DNA of 64,000 bases from NCBI RefSeq assembly GCF_900182665.1, contig NZ_FXTL01000005.1:62001-126000 (forward strand), given 5' to 3'. The notes below the pieces were generated by a model that was not told the origin of the DNA, made no database searches, and worked only from the letters and a program-made list of their open reading frames with translations. The stretch is from Propioniciclava tarda. Lineage in GTDB: Bacteria; Actinomycetota; Actinomycetes; Propionibacteriales; Propionibacteriaceae. Made by a program: the position numbers and the translations under genes. Shown in pieces: positions 1 to 10,448 of this stretch; within the stretch, counting starts at the first letter, position 1, and each line of letters opens with the position of its first letter.

Positions 1-63
1 CGGCACTTCACTGTTGTCAGGACCTTGGCGTCCCCGTTGTCACGCGGTGCGGCTTGGTAGCAA

Positions 64-2136
64 TCAGGCTTGAGCCTTGCTGGCCGCGACCAGGAGCGGC
101 AGCAGTTCGGCCCCGTAGCGGTCGAGCTTGACCCTTCCCACCCCGCCCACCTTCAGCAGCGCCGCCTCGTCGGTCGGAACGTCCTCGGCGATCGCCATGA
201 GCGTCGCGTCGGTGAACACCACGAACGCAGGGACGCCCGCGGCGTCCGCCTGCGCCTTCCGCCAGACCTTGAGCGCCTCGAACAGTCCCTCGTCGTAGGA
301 CGCCGGGCAGTCCATGTGCCGATGCAGCTTGCGCTCGCGTCCGGAGGTCAGCCCCCGCCCGCAGGACCGGCACGTCTCCGACAGCGCGGAGCGGGGGCCC
401 TGGCGCGTTCGTCGGGACGCCGGGGCGGCCGCCGCCTTCGGCACGGCCACGATCCCGTCGAGGAACCGGCTGGGGGCACGCCGCTGCCCTCCCCCGTTGC
501 GGGTCGTCGCCCACGAGATCCGCAGGTGCGTCCGGGCCCTGGTGACGCCGACGTAGAACAGGCGGCGCTCCTCGGCCACCTGCTCGGCGGTGGTGGCCAG
601 CGCGAACGGCAGGCTGCCCTCGCACACGCCCGTGACGGCGACGGCGTCCCATTCGAGGCCCTTGGCTGCGTGCAGGGTCGACAGCGTGACGCCCTGGCCG
701 GCTGGCGCGTGCTGGCTCGTCCGGCGGGCCTCGAGTTCGTCGTTGAGGTCGGCGAGGGAGGCGTCCGGATGGGCCGCGCAGAAGTCGTCCGCCAGGGACG
801 CCAGCGCCGACCACGACTCCCAGCGTTCCCGGACCACACCTTGGCCGTCGGGCGGGTCGGGCGTCCAGCCGAGGCCGGCCAGGACGGCCCGGAACTGCGC
901 GGAAGCAGCATCGTCCGACTGGGTGGTGCGGACGGCCACCGCCAGGGCGTGCAGGGCGCTCTTGACCTCGCCGCGCTCGAAGAAGCCCTCGCTGCCCCGC
1001 GTCGCGTAGGGAATGCCGGCGTCGCTCAACGCCGCCTCCAGCGGCACCGACATCGCATGGATGCGGTAGAGCACGGCCATCTCGCCGTAGGGCACCCCCT
1101 GATCGGCCAGCGCCTTCAGCCAAGCCACCAGCGACCGGGCATCGTCCGGCTCGCTGGCGGCCTGAGCGAACGTCGGCACGGGGCCGGCGGGACGCACGGG
1201 TCGCAACTCGACGCCCGGGCCGTGACCTCGCATCACGGCGTTGGCCAGCGAGATGATTTCGGGGGTGCTGCGGTAGTCGCGGACGAGTTCGATGACCTGG
1301 GCACTGGGGTGGCGGAGCGCGAAGCTCGTCAGGAAGGACGCCTGCGCGCCGGCGAAGCTGTGGATCGTCTGCGCCGGGTCGCCTACCACGCAGAGGTCGT
1401 CGCGGTCGCCGCGCCACAGGTCCAGCAGGGCCTGCTGCAGGGGGCTGACGTCCTGGTACTCGTCCACGACGAACGTGCGGTACTGGCGGCGCACCTCGTG
1501 CGCGACCTCGGGGAACGACGACAACAGTGCGGCGGTGCACAGCAGGATGTCGTCGAAGTCGACGACGCCCCTGGCCGACTTGATCTGCTCGTAGCGGGCC
1601 AGGACGCGGGCCACCTCGTCGGGCGTGCGTCCGGCAACGGCCCGCTGCCGGGTGGGCGCCACCTCGGGGTAGTCGGCGGGCGCGACGTTCGACACTTTCG
1701 CCCACGAGACCTCGCCCGCGAGGTCGCGCAGCAGGGCGGTCTCGGCGGGAAAGCGCTCTCGGCGGGCAGCCTCCGCGACCAGCGCGATGATGCTGTCGGC
1801 GACCGGCGGCAGCGGCGTCCCGTAGGCCTGGGGCCAGAAGTACTGGGCCTGTCGCAGGGCGGCCGAGTGAAAGGTCCGGGCCTGGACGGCGTGTGCGCCG
1901 AGCCTGCGGAGGCGTCCGCGCAACTCGCCCGCCGCGCGCGTGGTGAACGTGAGCGCGAGCACCGCGCGCGGGTCGTACGAGCCGACGGCGACGCCGTAGG
2001 CGATGCGGTGGGTCATGGCCCTGGTCTTGCCGGTTCCCGCCCCCGCCAGCACGCAGACCGGCCCCTCCAGGGCGGTCGCTGCGGCCCGCTGTTCAGGGTC
2101 CAGCGCCTCGAGGATGGCGTCAGGGTGGAGTGGCAC
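64..2136 (-). CDS. uvrD2: ATP-dependent DNA helicase UvrD2
   Basis: Superfamily 1A helicase that unwinds DNA 3' to 5' during repair. The 690-residue product has Walker A (AGAGTGKT, about residues 31-38), motif II VVDEYQD (about 223-229) and the late helicase motif YVGVTRAR. After the motor comes a Cys motif (CRSCG near 589, a further DC near 610) and a C-terminal HRDC domain (about 617-690). That architecture, with HRDC, is the mycobacterial UvrD2 type (about 700 residues) rather than PcrA/UvrD1. The GTG at 2136 is chosen because the product then begins just ahead of the helicase domain; the same frame stays open upstream to 2442 but reads as non-coding and would run into recC. The gene is divergent from recC with 115 bp between them. 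The downstream whiB7 of mycobacteria, if present, lies outside the window. Confidence 0.9.
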   Translation of the reverse strand: MPLHPDAILEALDPEQRAAATALEGPVCVLAGAGTGKTRAMTHRIAYGVAVGSYDPRAVLALTFTTRAAGELRGRLRRLGAHAVQARTFHSAALRQAQYFWPQAYGTPLPPVADSIIALVAEAARRERFPAETALLRDLAGEVSWAKVSNVAPADYPEVAPTRQRAVAGRTPDEVARVLARYEQIKSARGVVDFDDILLCTAALLSSFPEVAHEVRRQYRTFVVDEYQDVSPLQQALLDLWRGDRDDLCVVGDPAQTIHSFAGAQASFLTSFALRHPSAQVIELVRDYRSTPEIISLANAVMRGHGPGVELRPVRPAGPVPTFAQAASEPDDARSLVAWLKALADQGVPYGEMAVLYRIHAMSVPLEAALSDAGIPYATRGSEGFFERGEVKSALHALAVAVRTTQSDDAASAQFRAVLAGLGWTPDPPDGQGVVRERWESWSALASLADDFCAAHPDASLADLNDELEARRTSQHAPAGQGVTLSTLHAAKGLEWDAVAVTGVCEGSLPFALATTAEQVAEERRLFYVGVTRARTHLRISWATTRNGGGQRRAPSRFLDGIVAVPKAAAAPASRRTRQGPRSALSETCRSCGRGLTSGRERKLHRHMDCPASYDEGLFEALKVWRKAQADAAGVPAFVVFTDATLMAIAEDVPTDEAALLKVGGVGRVKLDRYGAELLPLLVAASKAQA

Positions 2137-2251
2137 GGCGCCCACTGTAGGGGCGGCGTCCGACGGAAGGTGCCGGGTCGGGTGGTCGATATCCACAGGG
2201 TCGGCGGCCCGCGCAGAAACTGTCAGCCCGCCGCAATAGGGTGGCCGCATC

Positions 2252-5200
2252 ATGAACTCGACCGGTCTCCACCTCGTGAAGAGCACCGACGTCCGCGCGC
2301 TGGCGTCCGGGCTGGTCACGTGGCTGACCGAGTTGGACGCCGATCCTTTTGAGGCCCCGCTGGTGCTCACGCCTGGGGCCGGGATGCAGCGGTGGCTGTC
2401 CCAGCGGATCGCCCGTGAGACAGGCGCCGCCGGCGAGGGCATCTGCGCCGGCGTCCGGTTCGAGCCGCTGTCACGGCTCGACGAGATCGTGTCGGGGCTC
2501 GATCCCGCAGACGACCCGTGGGCGCCCCAGCGGCTCGTGTGGCACGTGCTGGCGCTCGCCGAGGCCCATACCCCGGGGCTGGAGCCGCTGCGGCACCACC
2601 TCGCGGCGTCCGATCAGCGCTACGCCAACGCTTCCCGCGTGGCGTCCCTGCTGGACCGCTACGCCCGGCTCCGTCCCGACCTGCTGCTTCGTTGGTCGGA
2701 CGCCGACGCCGTGGACGACCTGGGGCTCGGCTTCGATGCGTGGCAGGCCGTGCTCTGGCGGAACCTGCACTCCGTGGTCGCGGGGCCCGATCCGGTCGAG
2801 CGCCGTCAGGGGCTCATCGCCGACCTGCTGGCGGGCCGACGGCAGCTGGACGCCCCCGGGGTGGCGCTCTTCTGCCCCCGTGCCCTCACGGCGCCGACGG
2901 CGGAGCTGCTCGCCGCGGTGGCGTCCGAACGGAGGATCTCCGCGTGGCTGCACGTGGCCGGTCCGGCCGACTCGGTGAACCCGCTCAGCAAACGGCTGGG
3001 CACGCGCGGCGCAGAGACGGCGGCCCTGCTTCAGGCGCAGGCAGCATCGGTCGTCCACCTGGAGGCTAGGTCGCGTCCAGGCACGCTGTTGGGGGCCGTT
3101 CAGCAGGACCTAGCCGACGGGCGCGTGCCGCGGGTCAGGTCCGGGCTCGGCGACGACCGGACGATCGATGTGCGGTCCAGCCACGGTCTGGATCGGCAGG
3201 CCGAGGTCCTACGCGACGCACTGGCAGGTCTGCTGGCGGACGACCCCTCGCTGGAGCCGCGCGACATGGTGGTCGCCTGCCCTGACCCAGCGCTGCTGAC
3301 GCCGTATCTGCAGGCGGTCTTCACCGGCGACGAACAGGCGCACCCGGCGCCCGGTTTCCGGTTGAAGGTGGCGGGAGGCGCCCAACCCAACGCCCTGCAC
3401 CGACTGGTGCGGGAGGTGACGCAGCTCGACACGACGCGGGCGCGCGCCGCCCAGCTCCTCGCGCTGGCCGGCCAGCCCTTCGTCGCCCGCCGCTTCGGCT
3501 TCGCCGACGACGACACGGAACGGCTCGGCGCGCTCATCGAGCAGGCGGGCATCCGGTGGGGGCTGAACGCGGCGCACCGGGGGCGGTTCGGCATCCCGGA
3601 CGTCCGACAAGGCACCTGGCAGGTCGGCGTCCAGAGGCTTCTCCTCGGCGAGGCCCTCGGCGATGACGAGTTCGCCGCCGCCGGCGTGATCTCGCCCGTG
3701 GACGATGTGGACTCCTCCGACGTCGAGCTACTGGGCAGTCTGGCCGAGCTGGTGAGCCGCCTCTCGCGCCTGGTGGCGCGTCCGGAGCGCGCGACGGCGT
3801 CCCGCTGGGTGCAGCACTTCCGCACGATCGTCGAGCAGCTGACCGACGTGGGCTTCGAGGACTCGTGGCAGCTCGCGCAGTTCTGGAGCGTGCTCGACGT
3901 CGTCGAGCGGCGCAGCGCGGGCTCCCCCGCCGTCCTCGGCGCCGCCGACGCGTTGGCCCTGCTCGACGCCGAGTTCGACGGACGCGCCGCGCGCCCGTCG
4001 TTCGGGGACGGGTCGCTGGTGGTGTGCGACCTCCGGGCGCTGGCCCAGGTGCCGCACCGGGTGGTCTGCCTGGTCGGTCTGGACGAGCGCACGTTTCCGC
4101 GGCGGGGCCTGCCCGACGGCGATGACCTCGTGGCGGCGGCCCCGATCCCGGGTGATCCGGATCCGGGACGCGATGACAGGCAAGCCGTCCTCGACGCGAT
4201 CTGCGCCGCCCAGGACCGGCTCGTGGTGATCTACCAGGGCTGGTCGAGTCACACGTTGGAGTCGCGTCCGGCCCCGGCCGGCGTCATCGAACTCATCGAA
4301 GCCGCGACCGCCACGGCCGACCCGCAGGCGGAGTGGCTCGTCCGGCAAGAGCCCCTGCAACCTTTCTCCCCGTCTCTCTTCGGGCCCGTGCCGCTGAGCT
4401 TCGACGGCGCGGCCCTCCGGGGTGCGCGCGCCCTGACGGCGCCGCGTCGCCGACGCGTCACCGGGCGCTTCGACGTCGGCCACCTGCCGCTGTCCGAGCC
4501 GGTCACGACCCTCGACCTCGACCAGCTCAGGTCGTTCTTGCAGCACCCGGCTCGGTCCTTCCTGCGCGAGCGTGCGGGGCTCACGATCGGCGATGAGGAG
4601 GCGGCGTCCGAGGAGCTGCCGATCGAACTGGACGCCCTCGCGCGCTGGCAGATCGGTGACCGGCTCCTGGGGCAGCTGATCCAGGGGCGTCCGCTCGAGA
4701 CCGCGAGGCATGCCGAACGGCTCAGAGGAGCGCTGCCCCCGGGGGAGTTGGGGACGCGCCTGCTGGACGACGTCAGCCGGACGGCCGTGACCACGGCGGG
4801 CGACGCCGAGCCGTATCTGGCGACCGCGCCGCGCTTCGTCGCGCTGGACGAGACGTTCGAGGGGGTGCGCGTCACGGGACGCGTCGCCGTCCGCGGCGAC
4901 GTGGCGCTCACGGCGTCCTTCTCTCGGGTGTCCCCGCGCACGATCGTCTCGGCGTGGGTGGACCTTTTGGCGGCCACGATCGTGACGGAGCAGCCCGTGG
5001 ACGCCGTCCTCCTCGGCGGCGGACGGCGACGTCGACTGACGGCCCCCGGCCCGGACGCCGCGCGCGAGTACCTCGCCGAGCTGGTGGCGCTGGCGGTTCA
5101 CGGACGGGAGCGGATCCTCCCCCTGCCGCCCCGGGTCGGACGCCTGTGGGCCGAGAGCCGGGCGCGCAACGGCGATCCCCTGGCCGACCGCGACCTCAAC

Positions 5201-5371
5201 AAGCAGTGGTCGTGGGACCGCGACGCGGTGTGGGACGCCGTCCTGCCGTCCGGACGCAAGCCGTGGGACGAGCCGGCCTCGGGCAGCCCCTGGAGCCGAG
5301 CTGGCGAGAAGAGCCTCCTGGGCAGCCTCGCGGCCGTGGTATGGCGGCCGATCGTGAGGGCCGAGCGATGA
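2252..5371 (+). CDS. recC: RecBCD exonuclease V, gamma subunit RecC
   Basis: RecC holds the inactive helicase and nuclease folds of RecBCD and in E. coli recognises Chi. The 1039-residue product opens with the family's N-terminal pattern (LTPGAGMQRWLSQRIA) and carries later RecC signatures such as VVCLVGLDERTFPRR and the DPLADRDLNKQWSW region near the C-terminus. It is slightly shorter than E. coli RecC (1122). The ATG at 2252 has only a weak upstream AGGGTGG. The stop overlaps the recB start in an ATGATG arrangement, so recC, recB and recD are almost certainly co-transcribed and translationally coupled. The gene order recC-recB-recD is as in other actinobacteria. No frameshift is seen. Confidence 0.93.
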   Translation: MNSTGLHLVKSTDVRALASGLVTWLTELDADPFEAPLVLTPGAGMQRWLSQRIARETGAAGEGICAGVRFEPLSRLDEIVSGLDPADDPWAPQRLVWHVLALAEAHTPGLEPLRHHLAASDQRYANASRVASLLDRYARLRPDLLLRWSDADAVDDLGLGFDAWQAVLWRNLHSVVAGPDPVERRQGLIADLLAGRRQLDAPGVALFCPRALTAPTAELLAAVASERRISAWLHVAGPADSVNPLSKRLGTRGAETAALLQAQAASVVHLEARSRPGTLLGAVQQDLADGRVPRVRSGLGDDRTIDVRSSHGLDRQAEVLRDALAGLLADDPSLEPRDMVVACPDPALLTPYLQAVFTGDEQAHPAPGFRLKVAGGAQPNALHRLVREVTQLDTTRARAAQLLALAGQPFVARRFGFADDDTERLGALIEQAGIRWGLNAAHRGRFGIPDVRQGTWQVGVQRLLLGEALGDDEFAAAGVISPVDDVDSSDVELLGSLAELVSRLSRLVARPERATASRWVQHFRTIVEQLTDVGFEDSWQLAQFWSVLDVVERRSAGSPAVLGAADALALLDAEFDGRAARPSFGDGSLVVCDLRALAQVPHRVVCLVGLDERTFPRRGLPDGDDLVAAAPIPGDPDPGRDDRQAVLDAICAAQDRLVVIYQGWSSHTLESRPAPAGVIELIEAATATADPQAEWLVRQEPLQPFSPSLFGPVPLSFDGAALRGARALTAPRRRRVTGRFDVGHLPLSEPVTTLDLDQLRSFLQHPARSFLRERAGLTIGDEEAASEELPIELDALARWQIGDRLLGQLIQGRPLETARHAERLRGALPPGELGTRLLDDVSRTAVTTAGDAEPYLATAPRFVALDETFEGVRVTGRVAVRGDVALTASFSRVSPRTIVSAWVDLLAATIVTEQPVDAVLLGGGRRRRLTAPGPDAAREYLAELVALAVHGRERILPLPPRVGRLWAESRARNGDPLADRDLNKQWSWDRDAVWDAVLPSGRKPWDEPASGSPWSRAGEKSLLGSLAAVVWRPIVRAER

Positions 5372-8300
5372 TGCGTCCGTTCTCGATCGTCGACCCGCTG
5401 CCCCGGGGCACCACGGTGCTGGAGGCGTCCGCCGGGACGGGCAAGACCTACGCGATCGCGGCCCTGGCGACGCGGTTCCTGGCCGAGAGTCGAGCCTCGA
5501 TCGGCGACCTCCTCCTCGTCACCTTCTCCCGCGCGGCGACCGCCGAGCTGCGCTCTCGCGTCCGCGAACGGCTCGTCGACTCGACCGCCGCCCTCGCCCG
5601 TTTCCTAGCCGACGGGACGCCGCCCGCTGACGACGTCGACCACCTGCTGACGAACGGCTCGTTCGCCGAGGTCGAAGCGCGCCTGGACCGCCTTCGAGCC
5701 GCGCTCGACCGCTTCGATCAGGCGACGATCATGACCACCCACGAGTTCTGCCACGGCATGCTCCGCGGCCTGGGGGTGCTCGCGCCCCAAGAACCCCAGT
5801 CGCGCCTGATCGACGACCTGCTGCCACTCGCCGACGAGGCCGCTTCCGACGTCTACCTGCGCCGCTACGCCTTCGACGCCCGCAGGCCGCCGTTTCGCTG
5901 GCAGACGGTCAAGGACGAGGAGCCGGGCGCGCGCGACATCGCTCGCGACGCCGTCACCCTGGACGCCTCCCTCAGCCCCGCTGATGCCGACGGACGCGTC
6001 GCGGAGCGCGTCGCGTTCGCGGGCGAGGTGCGCGACGTCGTGGCCGACCGGATGCGTCAGCGCCGCCTCTTCTCGTTCGACGACCAGCTGACCCGACTCC
6101 GCCGAGCCCTGCTGGACCCCGACCTCGGGCAGCGGGCTCGCGAGCGGCTGCGGCGGCGGTTTCCGGTGGTTTTGGTGGACGAGTTCCAGGACACCGATCC
6201 GGTGCAGTGGCAGATCCTGCGCTCCGCCTTCGGCCACGACGACGACGGCGCCCTGGTGCTGATCGGGGATCCCAAGCAAGCCATCTACGCCTTCCGGGGC
6301 GCCGATGTGCACACGTACTCGGCGGCGGCCAACGCAGCGGCCACCCGACACACGCTCACCAAGAACTACCGCGCCGACGCGGCGGTCGTGGACGCCGTGT
6401 CGGCACTCTTCGCGGGCGTCCTCCTGGGGGACGCCATCGACGTCCCACCCATCGCCGCCCATCACGACAAGCCGCGCCTCGCGGCCGCGCCGGGGTCGCC
6501 GTGGGCGTCCGGCGTGCAACTGCGGGTCGTCGAGTCCGAGGAGCCGGTGTCGCCCTGGGTCGCGGCGCGCGCGATCTCCGACGACCTGGTGGGCGTCGTC
6601 GGGACGCTCCTGGGACCGGAGGCTCCGCTGGCGCATCGCGGCGGGCGACCGCTGCTCGCGTCCGAGATCGCCGTGCTGGTCCGCTCGAACGGCCGAGGCG
6701 CTGCGCTCGCCGCGGCCCTGACCGAGGCCGGGATCCCCGCCACGTTCAGCGGCACCAACAGCGTCTTCGCCTCGGACGCCGCCGCCGACTGGGTGGCGCT
6801 GCTCGCCGCGCTGGACCAGCCGCGGCGTCCGTTCGTCCAGCGGGCCATCCTGACGAACTTCGTGGGCGGCTCCGTCGCCCAACTGGCGACCGCGGACGAT
6901 GCCCAGTGGGCGAGGTGGTCGCAGTGGCTGCACGGCTGGGGACGGATCGTCCGCCAGCAAGGGGTGCCGGCGCTGTGGGCCGCGATCGATCGAGACAGCG
7001 GCATGATCGGACGCCTTCTGTCGGTCGACCTAGGGGAGCGTTTCGTCACGGACCACCGCCACATCGTGGAACTGCTGCACCACCAGAGCCTGGCTCTGGG
7101 CCGCTCCCTGCCGCGCGAGTTGCTCGCCTGGTTGACGTCCTCGATGAGCGAGGCGACGGCCTCGTCCGAGCGGACCCGACGTCTCGAGACGGACGACGCC
7201 GCGGTGCACATCATGACCATCCATCGCGCCAAGGGCCTGCAGTTCCCAGTCGTGCTGCTCCCGGAGGCGTCCCGCGACTACCTGGCCGAACGCGATACGG
7301 GGGCGAAGATCGTCCTGCCCAGCGCGGACGGACGCGAGCTGGACGTCGGCGGCCTCGCCGGCCCCGGGCGAGACAAGCGCTGGCTCGCGCAGCGCACGGA
7401 CGACGCCGACGAGTCGTTGCGCGCGCTCTACGTGGGGCTCACCCGCGCGGAATCGCACGTCGTCGCGTGGTGGGCCAATCACTGGGATGTGGCCCGGTCG
7501 CCCCTCCACCGCCTCGTCCACGCCGACCATGACGCCGCTGCCCCCCGGCGTCCCGCCGTGGCCTACGACACGCGCGCCGAGCCCGGGGGCGGCTCGCCGT
7601 TCACGAAGCCCGCCCTCGCGGCGTCCGGCATCGCGGTCGTGGCGGCGCCAGAGACGCCGCCGGTACCGGCCGGCATCGCAGCTCCCGCCGCGGCGTCCCT
7701 GCGCCGCCGCGAGTGGACCAGGCAGATCGACCAGCAGTGGCGGAGAACGTCCTACTCCGGCCTCACGGCGGCAGCCCACCTGGTCGACTCCGGCATCGTG
7801 GCGGACGAGCCGACGGAGCCGATCGCGGTGGACGCCGACCGTGGCCTCGCCACTCCCTCGCCCATGGCTGAGCTGCCCGGCGGCGCCGCGTTCGGCACCT
7901 TGGTGCATGCGGTCTACGAATCGTTCGACGCGACGGGTGATGGCTGGCGCGCGGGCCTGCTGGACGAGGTGAGGCGCGCGCTGAGACGGTGGCCGATCGA
8001 AGGCGTGGACGCCGTCAGCCTCGCCGACGCGATGGCACCGACGCTCGAGACCCCCCTAGGGCCGCTCGCCGAGCACACGACGCTGCGGTCCTTCGCACCG
8101 CCCGACCGGCTGAGCGAGTTCGTCTTCGAGTTCGCGCTGGACGCGCCGGAGGCGACCCTCGCGGACGTGGCGTCCTTGCTGGCGGCACACCTGCCCGCGG
8201 ACGACGTGTTGGCCGCCTACCCCGCCCGCCTCAGCGGGCCGACGTTGACGGAGCAGCGGCTGCACGGGTTCCTGACCGGCTCGATCGATGCCGTGCTGCG

Positions 8301-8667
8301 GCTGCCCGGCGGCGGCCACCTCATCGTCGACTACAAGACGAACCGTCTCGGCGCCGCCGGCGTCGCTCCCAGTGAGCTCACCCTCGGCCACTACACCCGA
8401 CCCGCCATGGCGGAGGCGATGATGGCGAGCCATTACCCCCTCCAGGCCCTGCTCTACTCGGTCGCCCTGCATCGGTTCCTGGCGCGGAGGCAGAAGGGCT
8501 ACGACCCAAAGCGGCACCTTGCCGGGTCGGCCTACCTCTTCGTCCGGGGCATGGCGGGTCCGGCCACGCCCATCATCGACGGCCATCCGACCGGTGTCTT
8601 CTCGTGGCGGCCCAGCCCCGATTTGGTCATCGCGGTGTCCCAGCTGCTGGCGGGGGGCCGACGATGA
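5368..8667 (+). CDS. recB: RecBCD exonuclease V, beta subunit RecB
   Basis: RecB is the 3'-5' helicase and the only nuclease of RecBCD. The 1099-residue product starts at the ATG overlapping the recC stop (a second in-frame ATG follows at once). Walker A is EASAGTGKT (about 19-27), motif II VDEFQD lies near 270-275, and the C-terminal PD-(D/E)XK nuclease is intact, with GSID near 970 and VDYKTN near 986. The frame is open much further upstream (to 4954), but that stretch is the shadow of recC and should not be included. The stop overlaps the recD start (ATGA). Length and motifs match the family (E. coli RecB 1180). Confidence 0.93.
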   Translation: MMRPFSIVDPLPRGTTVLEASAGTGKTYAIAALATRFLAESRASIGDLLLVTFSRAATAELRSRVRERLVDSTAALARFLADGTPPADDVDHLLTNGSFAEVEARLDRLRAALDRFDQATIMTTHEFCHGMLRGLGVLAPQEPQSRLIDDLLPLADEAASDVYLRRYAFDARRPPFRWQTVKDEEPGARDIARDAVTLDASLSPADADGRVAERVAFAGEVRDVVADRMRQRRLFSFDDQLTRLRRALLDPDLGQRARERLRRRFPVVLVDEFQDTDPVQWQILRSAFGHDDDGALVLIGDPKQAIYAFRGADVHTYSAAANAAATRHTLTKNYRADAAVVDAVSALFAGVLLGDAIDVPPIAAHHDKPRLAAAPGSPWASGVQLRVVESEEPVSPWVAARAISDDLVGVVGTLLGPEAPLAHRGGRPLLASEIAVLVRSNGRGAALAAALTEAGIPATFSGTNSVFASDAAADWVALLAALDQPRRPFVQRAILTNFVGGSVAQLATADDAQWARWSQWLHGWGRIVRQQGVPALWAAIDRDSGMIGRLLSVDLGERFVTDHRHIVELLHHQSLALGRSLPRELLAWLTSSMSEATASSERTRRLETDDAAVHIMTIHRAKGLQFPVVLLPEASRDYLAERDTGAKIVLPSADGRELDVGGLAGPGRDKRWLAQRTDDADESLRALYVGLTRAESHVVAWWANHWDVARSPLHRLVHADHDAAAPRRPAVAYDTRAEPGGGSPFTKPALAASGIAVVAAPETPPVPAGIAAPAAASLRRREWTRQIDQQWRRTSYSGLTAAAHLVDSGIVADEPTEPIAVDADRGLATPSPMAELPGGAAFGTLVHAVYESFDATGDGWRAGLLDEVRRALRRWPIEGVDAVSLADAMAPTLETPLGPLAEHTTLRSFAPPDRLSEFVFEFALDAPEATLADVASLLAAHLPADDVLAAYPARLSGPTLTEQRLHGFLTGSIDAVLRLPGGGHLIVDYKTNRLGAAGVAPSELTLGHYTRPAMAEAMMASHYPLQALLYSVALHRFLARRQKGYDPKRHLAGSAYLFVRGMAGPATPIIDGHPTGVFSWRPSPDLVIAVSQLLAGGRR

Positions 8668-10388
8668 CCGACATCGCCGTGTCGGCGTCCGGCTTGCTGA
8701 AGACGTTCAGCGAGCACGGGCTGCTGGGCTGGGCGGACGTGCATCCGGCCCTGCATCTCTGCTTCCTGTACGGCGAGTCGGACGAACGCGTCCGGTTGGC
8801 GGCGGCGCTGGCGGTGCGGGCTCTGCGGTCCGGGTCCTTGTGCATCGAGATCGCGTCCGCCCCCCAGACGGCCGCGCAATGGGAGCGGCTCGACGGGGCG
8901 GCGTCCGACGAGGCCGCGCCGGCGGTTCCCGCTCAGGACTGGCCCGAGCCGAACGGCTGGTTGGCTGCGCTCGAAGCCAGCCCGATCGTCACGGTCGGCG
9001 ACGGGACGGACGGGCCGGTTCGACCCCTCCGGCTCGCTCACGGGCTGCTCTACCTGGAGCGCTACTGGCGGGACCAGGAGGCCGTCCGGAGCCGGATCCT
9101 GGAGCGCCTGCTCGCCTCGGATGCGCCGCTGGGCGTCGTCCCCGAGGTCTCGTCGGGCGATCCGAGGGCCGCCCAGCAGGACGCCGCCCTGCGGCTCGCC
9201 CTGACGTCCGGCCTGACGATCATCGCGGGCGGACCGGGCACCGGGAAGACGCAGGTCATCGCGAGGATCGTGCGCGCCTTCACCGCCGGACACGCCCCTG
9301 CGTTGGTCGCCTTGGCCGCGCCGACCGGCAAGGCCGCAGCGCGGATGACCGAGTCGCTGCGGGCCGAGGGCCTGGACGCGTCGGCGTCGACCCTGCACCG
9401 GCTGCTCGGCTGGAAGGCGGGGTCGAGAACCCGCTTCAAGCATGATCCGACCAACCCGCTGCCGCACGACGTCGTGATCGTCGACGAACTGTCGATGGTT
9501 TCGATGACGCTCATGGCCCGCTTGTTGTCGGCCCTCAAGCCGGGGGCGCGCCTGGTGCTCGTCGGCGACCCCGATCAGCTCGCGTCCGTCGAGGCGGGCG
9601 CCGTGCTTGCCGACCTGACCCAGGCGAGCCGCTTGGCGCAGGTGGTGGTTCCGCTTCGCCACAACTTCCGGTTCTCGGGCGACATCCAGTCGCTGGCGAC
9701 GGCCATTCGGGACTCGGACGCCGACGCGGCGATCGCGGTGCTGACCGACAGCGAGGCCGTAAGGCTCGTCGCACCGAACGACGCGACCGACGTGCTGCGC
9801 GAGCGCTGCGTGGACGCGGGGTCGAGACTCTTCGAGGCCGCGGCTCGAGGCGACGACCAGCTGGCCTTGACGATGCTGGATCGCCATCGCCTGCTGTGCG
9901 CGCACCGCCGAGGTCCGTTCGGCGTCCAGGCCTGGTCGCGCACGGTCACCACCTGGCTCACCGAGGACCTTCCCGGCTACGGCCAGGGGGGCGAGTTCTA
10001 TATCGGACGCCCCCTGCTGATGACGCGGAACGCGTCCGATGTGGGCCTGTTCAACGGCGACACGGGGGTCGTCCTCGACACGGGTGGCTCGCCGGAAGCG
10101 GTGTTCGCCACGGGCTCCGGGCCGCGCCGCTTCTCGCCATACGTGCTCGACGGGCTGACGTCCGTGCACGCCATGACGATCCACAAGAGCCAGGGCAGCC
10201 AGTTCAAGCAGGTGAGCGTGGTCCTGCCGCCCGTCGGCTCCCCGCTGCTCACGCGCGAGCTGCTCTACACGGCGGTCACTCGAGCGTCCGACAGCGTGCT
10301 CATCGTCGGCACCGAGGACGCCATCCGCGCGGCCATCGCCCGTCCCGCCGCGCGCACGAGCGGGCTGCGTCCACGACTGGACGCCTGA
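8664..10388 (+). CDS. recD: RecBCD exonuclease V, alpha subunit RecD
   Basis: RecD is the 5'-3' superfamily 1B helicase of the RecBCD machine. The 574-residue product has Walker A GGPGTGKT (about 189-196), Walker B VDELSM (about 273) and the C-terminal TIHKSQGSQF motif near 505, as in E. coli RecD (608). The ATG at 8664 overlaps the recB stop and gives a natural N-terminus; an in-frame ATG at 8604 lies inside recB. It is the last gene of the recCBD operon. The next gene, nudC, is convergent, and the 230-bp gap between them holds a 25-nt inverted repeat listed separately. Confidence 0.92.
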   Translation: MTDIAVSASGLLKTFSEHGLLGWADVHPALHLCFLYGESDERVRLAAALAVRALRSGSLCIEIASAPQTAAQWERLDGAASDEAAPAVPAQDWPEPNGWLAALEASPIVTVGDGTDGPVRPLRLAHGLLYLERYWRDQEAVRSRILERLLASDAPLGVVPEVSSGDPRAAQQDAALRLALTSGLTIIAGGPGTGKTQVIARIVRAFTAGHAPALVALAAPTGKAAARMTESLRAEGLDASASTLHRLLGWKAGSRTRFKHDPTNPLPHDVVIVDELSMVSMTLMARLLSALKPGARLVLVGDPDQLASVEAGAVLADLTQASRLAQVVVPLRHNFRFSGDIQSLATAIRDSDADAAIAVLTDSEAVRLVAPNDATDVLRERCVDAGSRLFEAAARGDDQLALTMLDRHRLLCAHRRGPFGVQAWSRTVTTWLTEDLPGYGQGGEFYIGRPLLMTRNASDVGLFNGDTGVVLDTGGSPEAVFATGSGPRRFSPYVLDGLTSVHAMTIHKSQGSQFKQVSVVLPPVGSPLLTRELLYTAVTRASDSVLIVGTEDAIRAAIARPAARTSGLRPRLDA

Positions 10389-10448
10389 CGCAACGTCGCC
10401 CACGCCGCCGCCAAGGCACGCGGCCGAGGTTGGTGACCCTCGCCGGGG

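Noticed and set aside
1-63. Possible gene at the left edge
   Set aside because: Only 63 bases follow the uvrD2 stop; no motif or start is recognisable.
4954-5367. N-terminal extension of recB
   Set aside because: Overlaps the conserved RecC C-terminus and lacks similarity; the ATG overlapping the recC stop fits.
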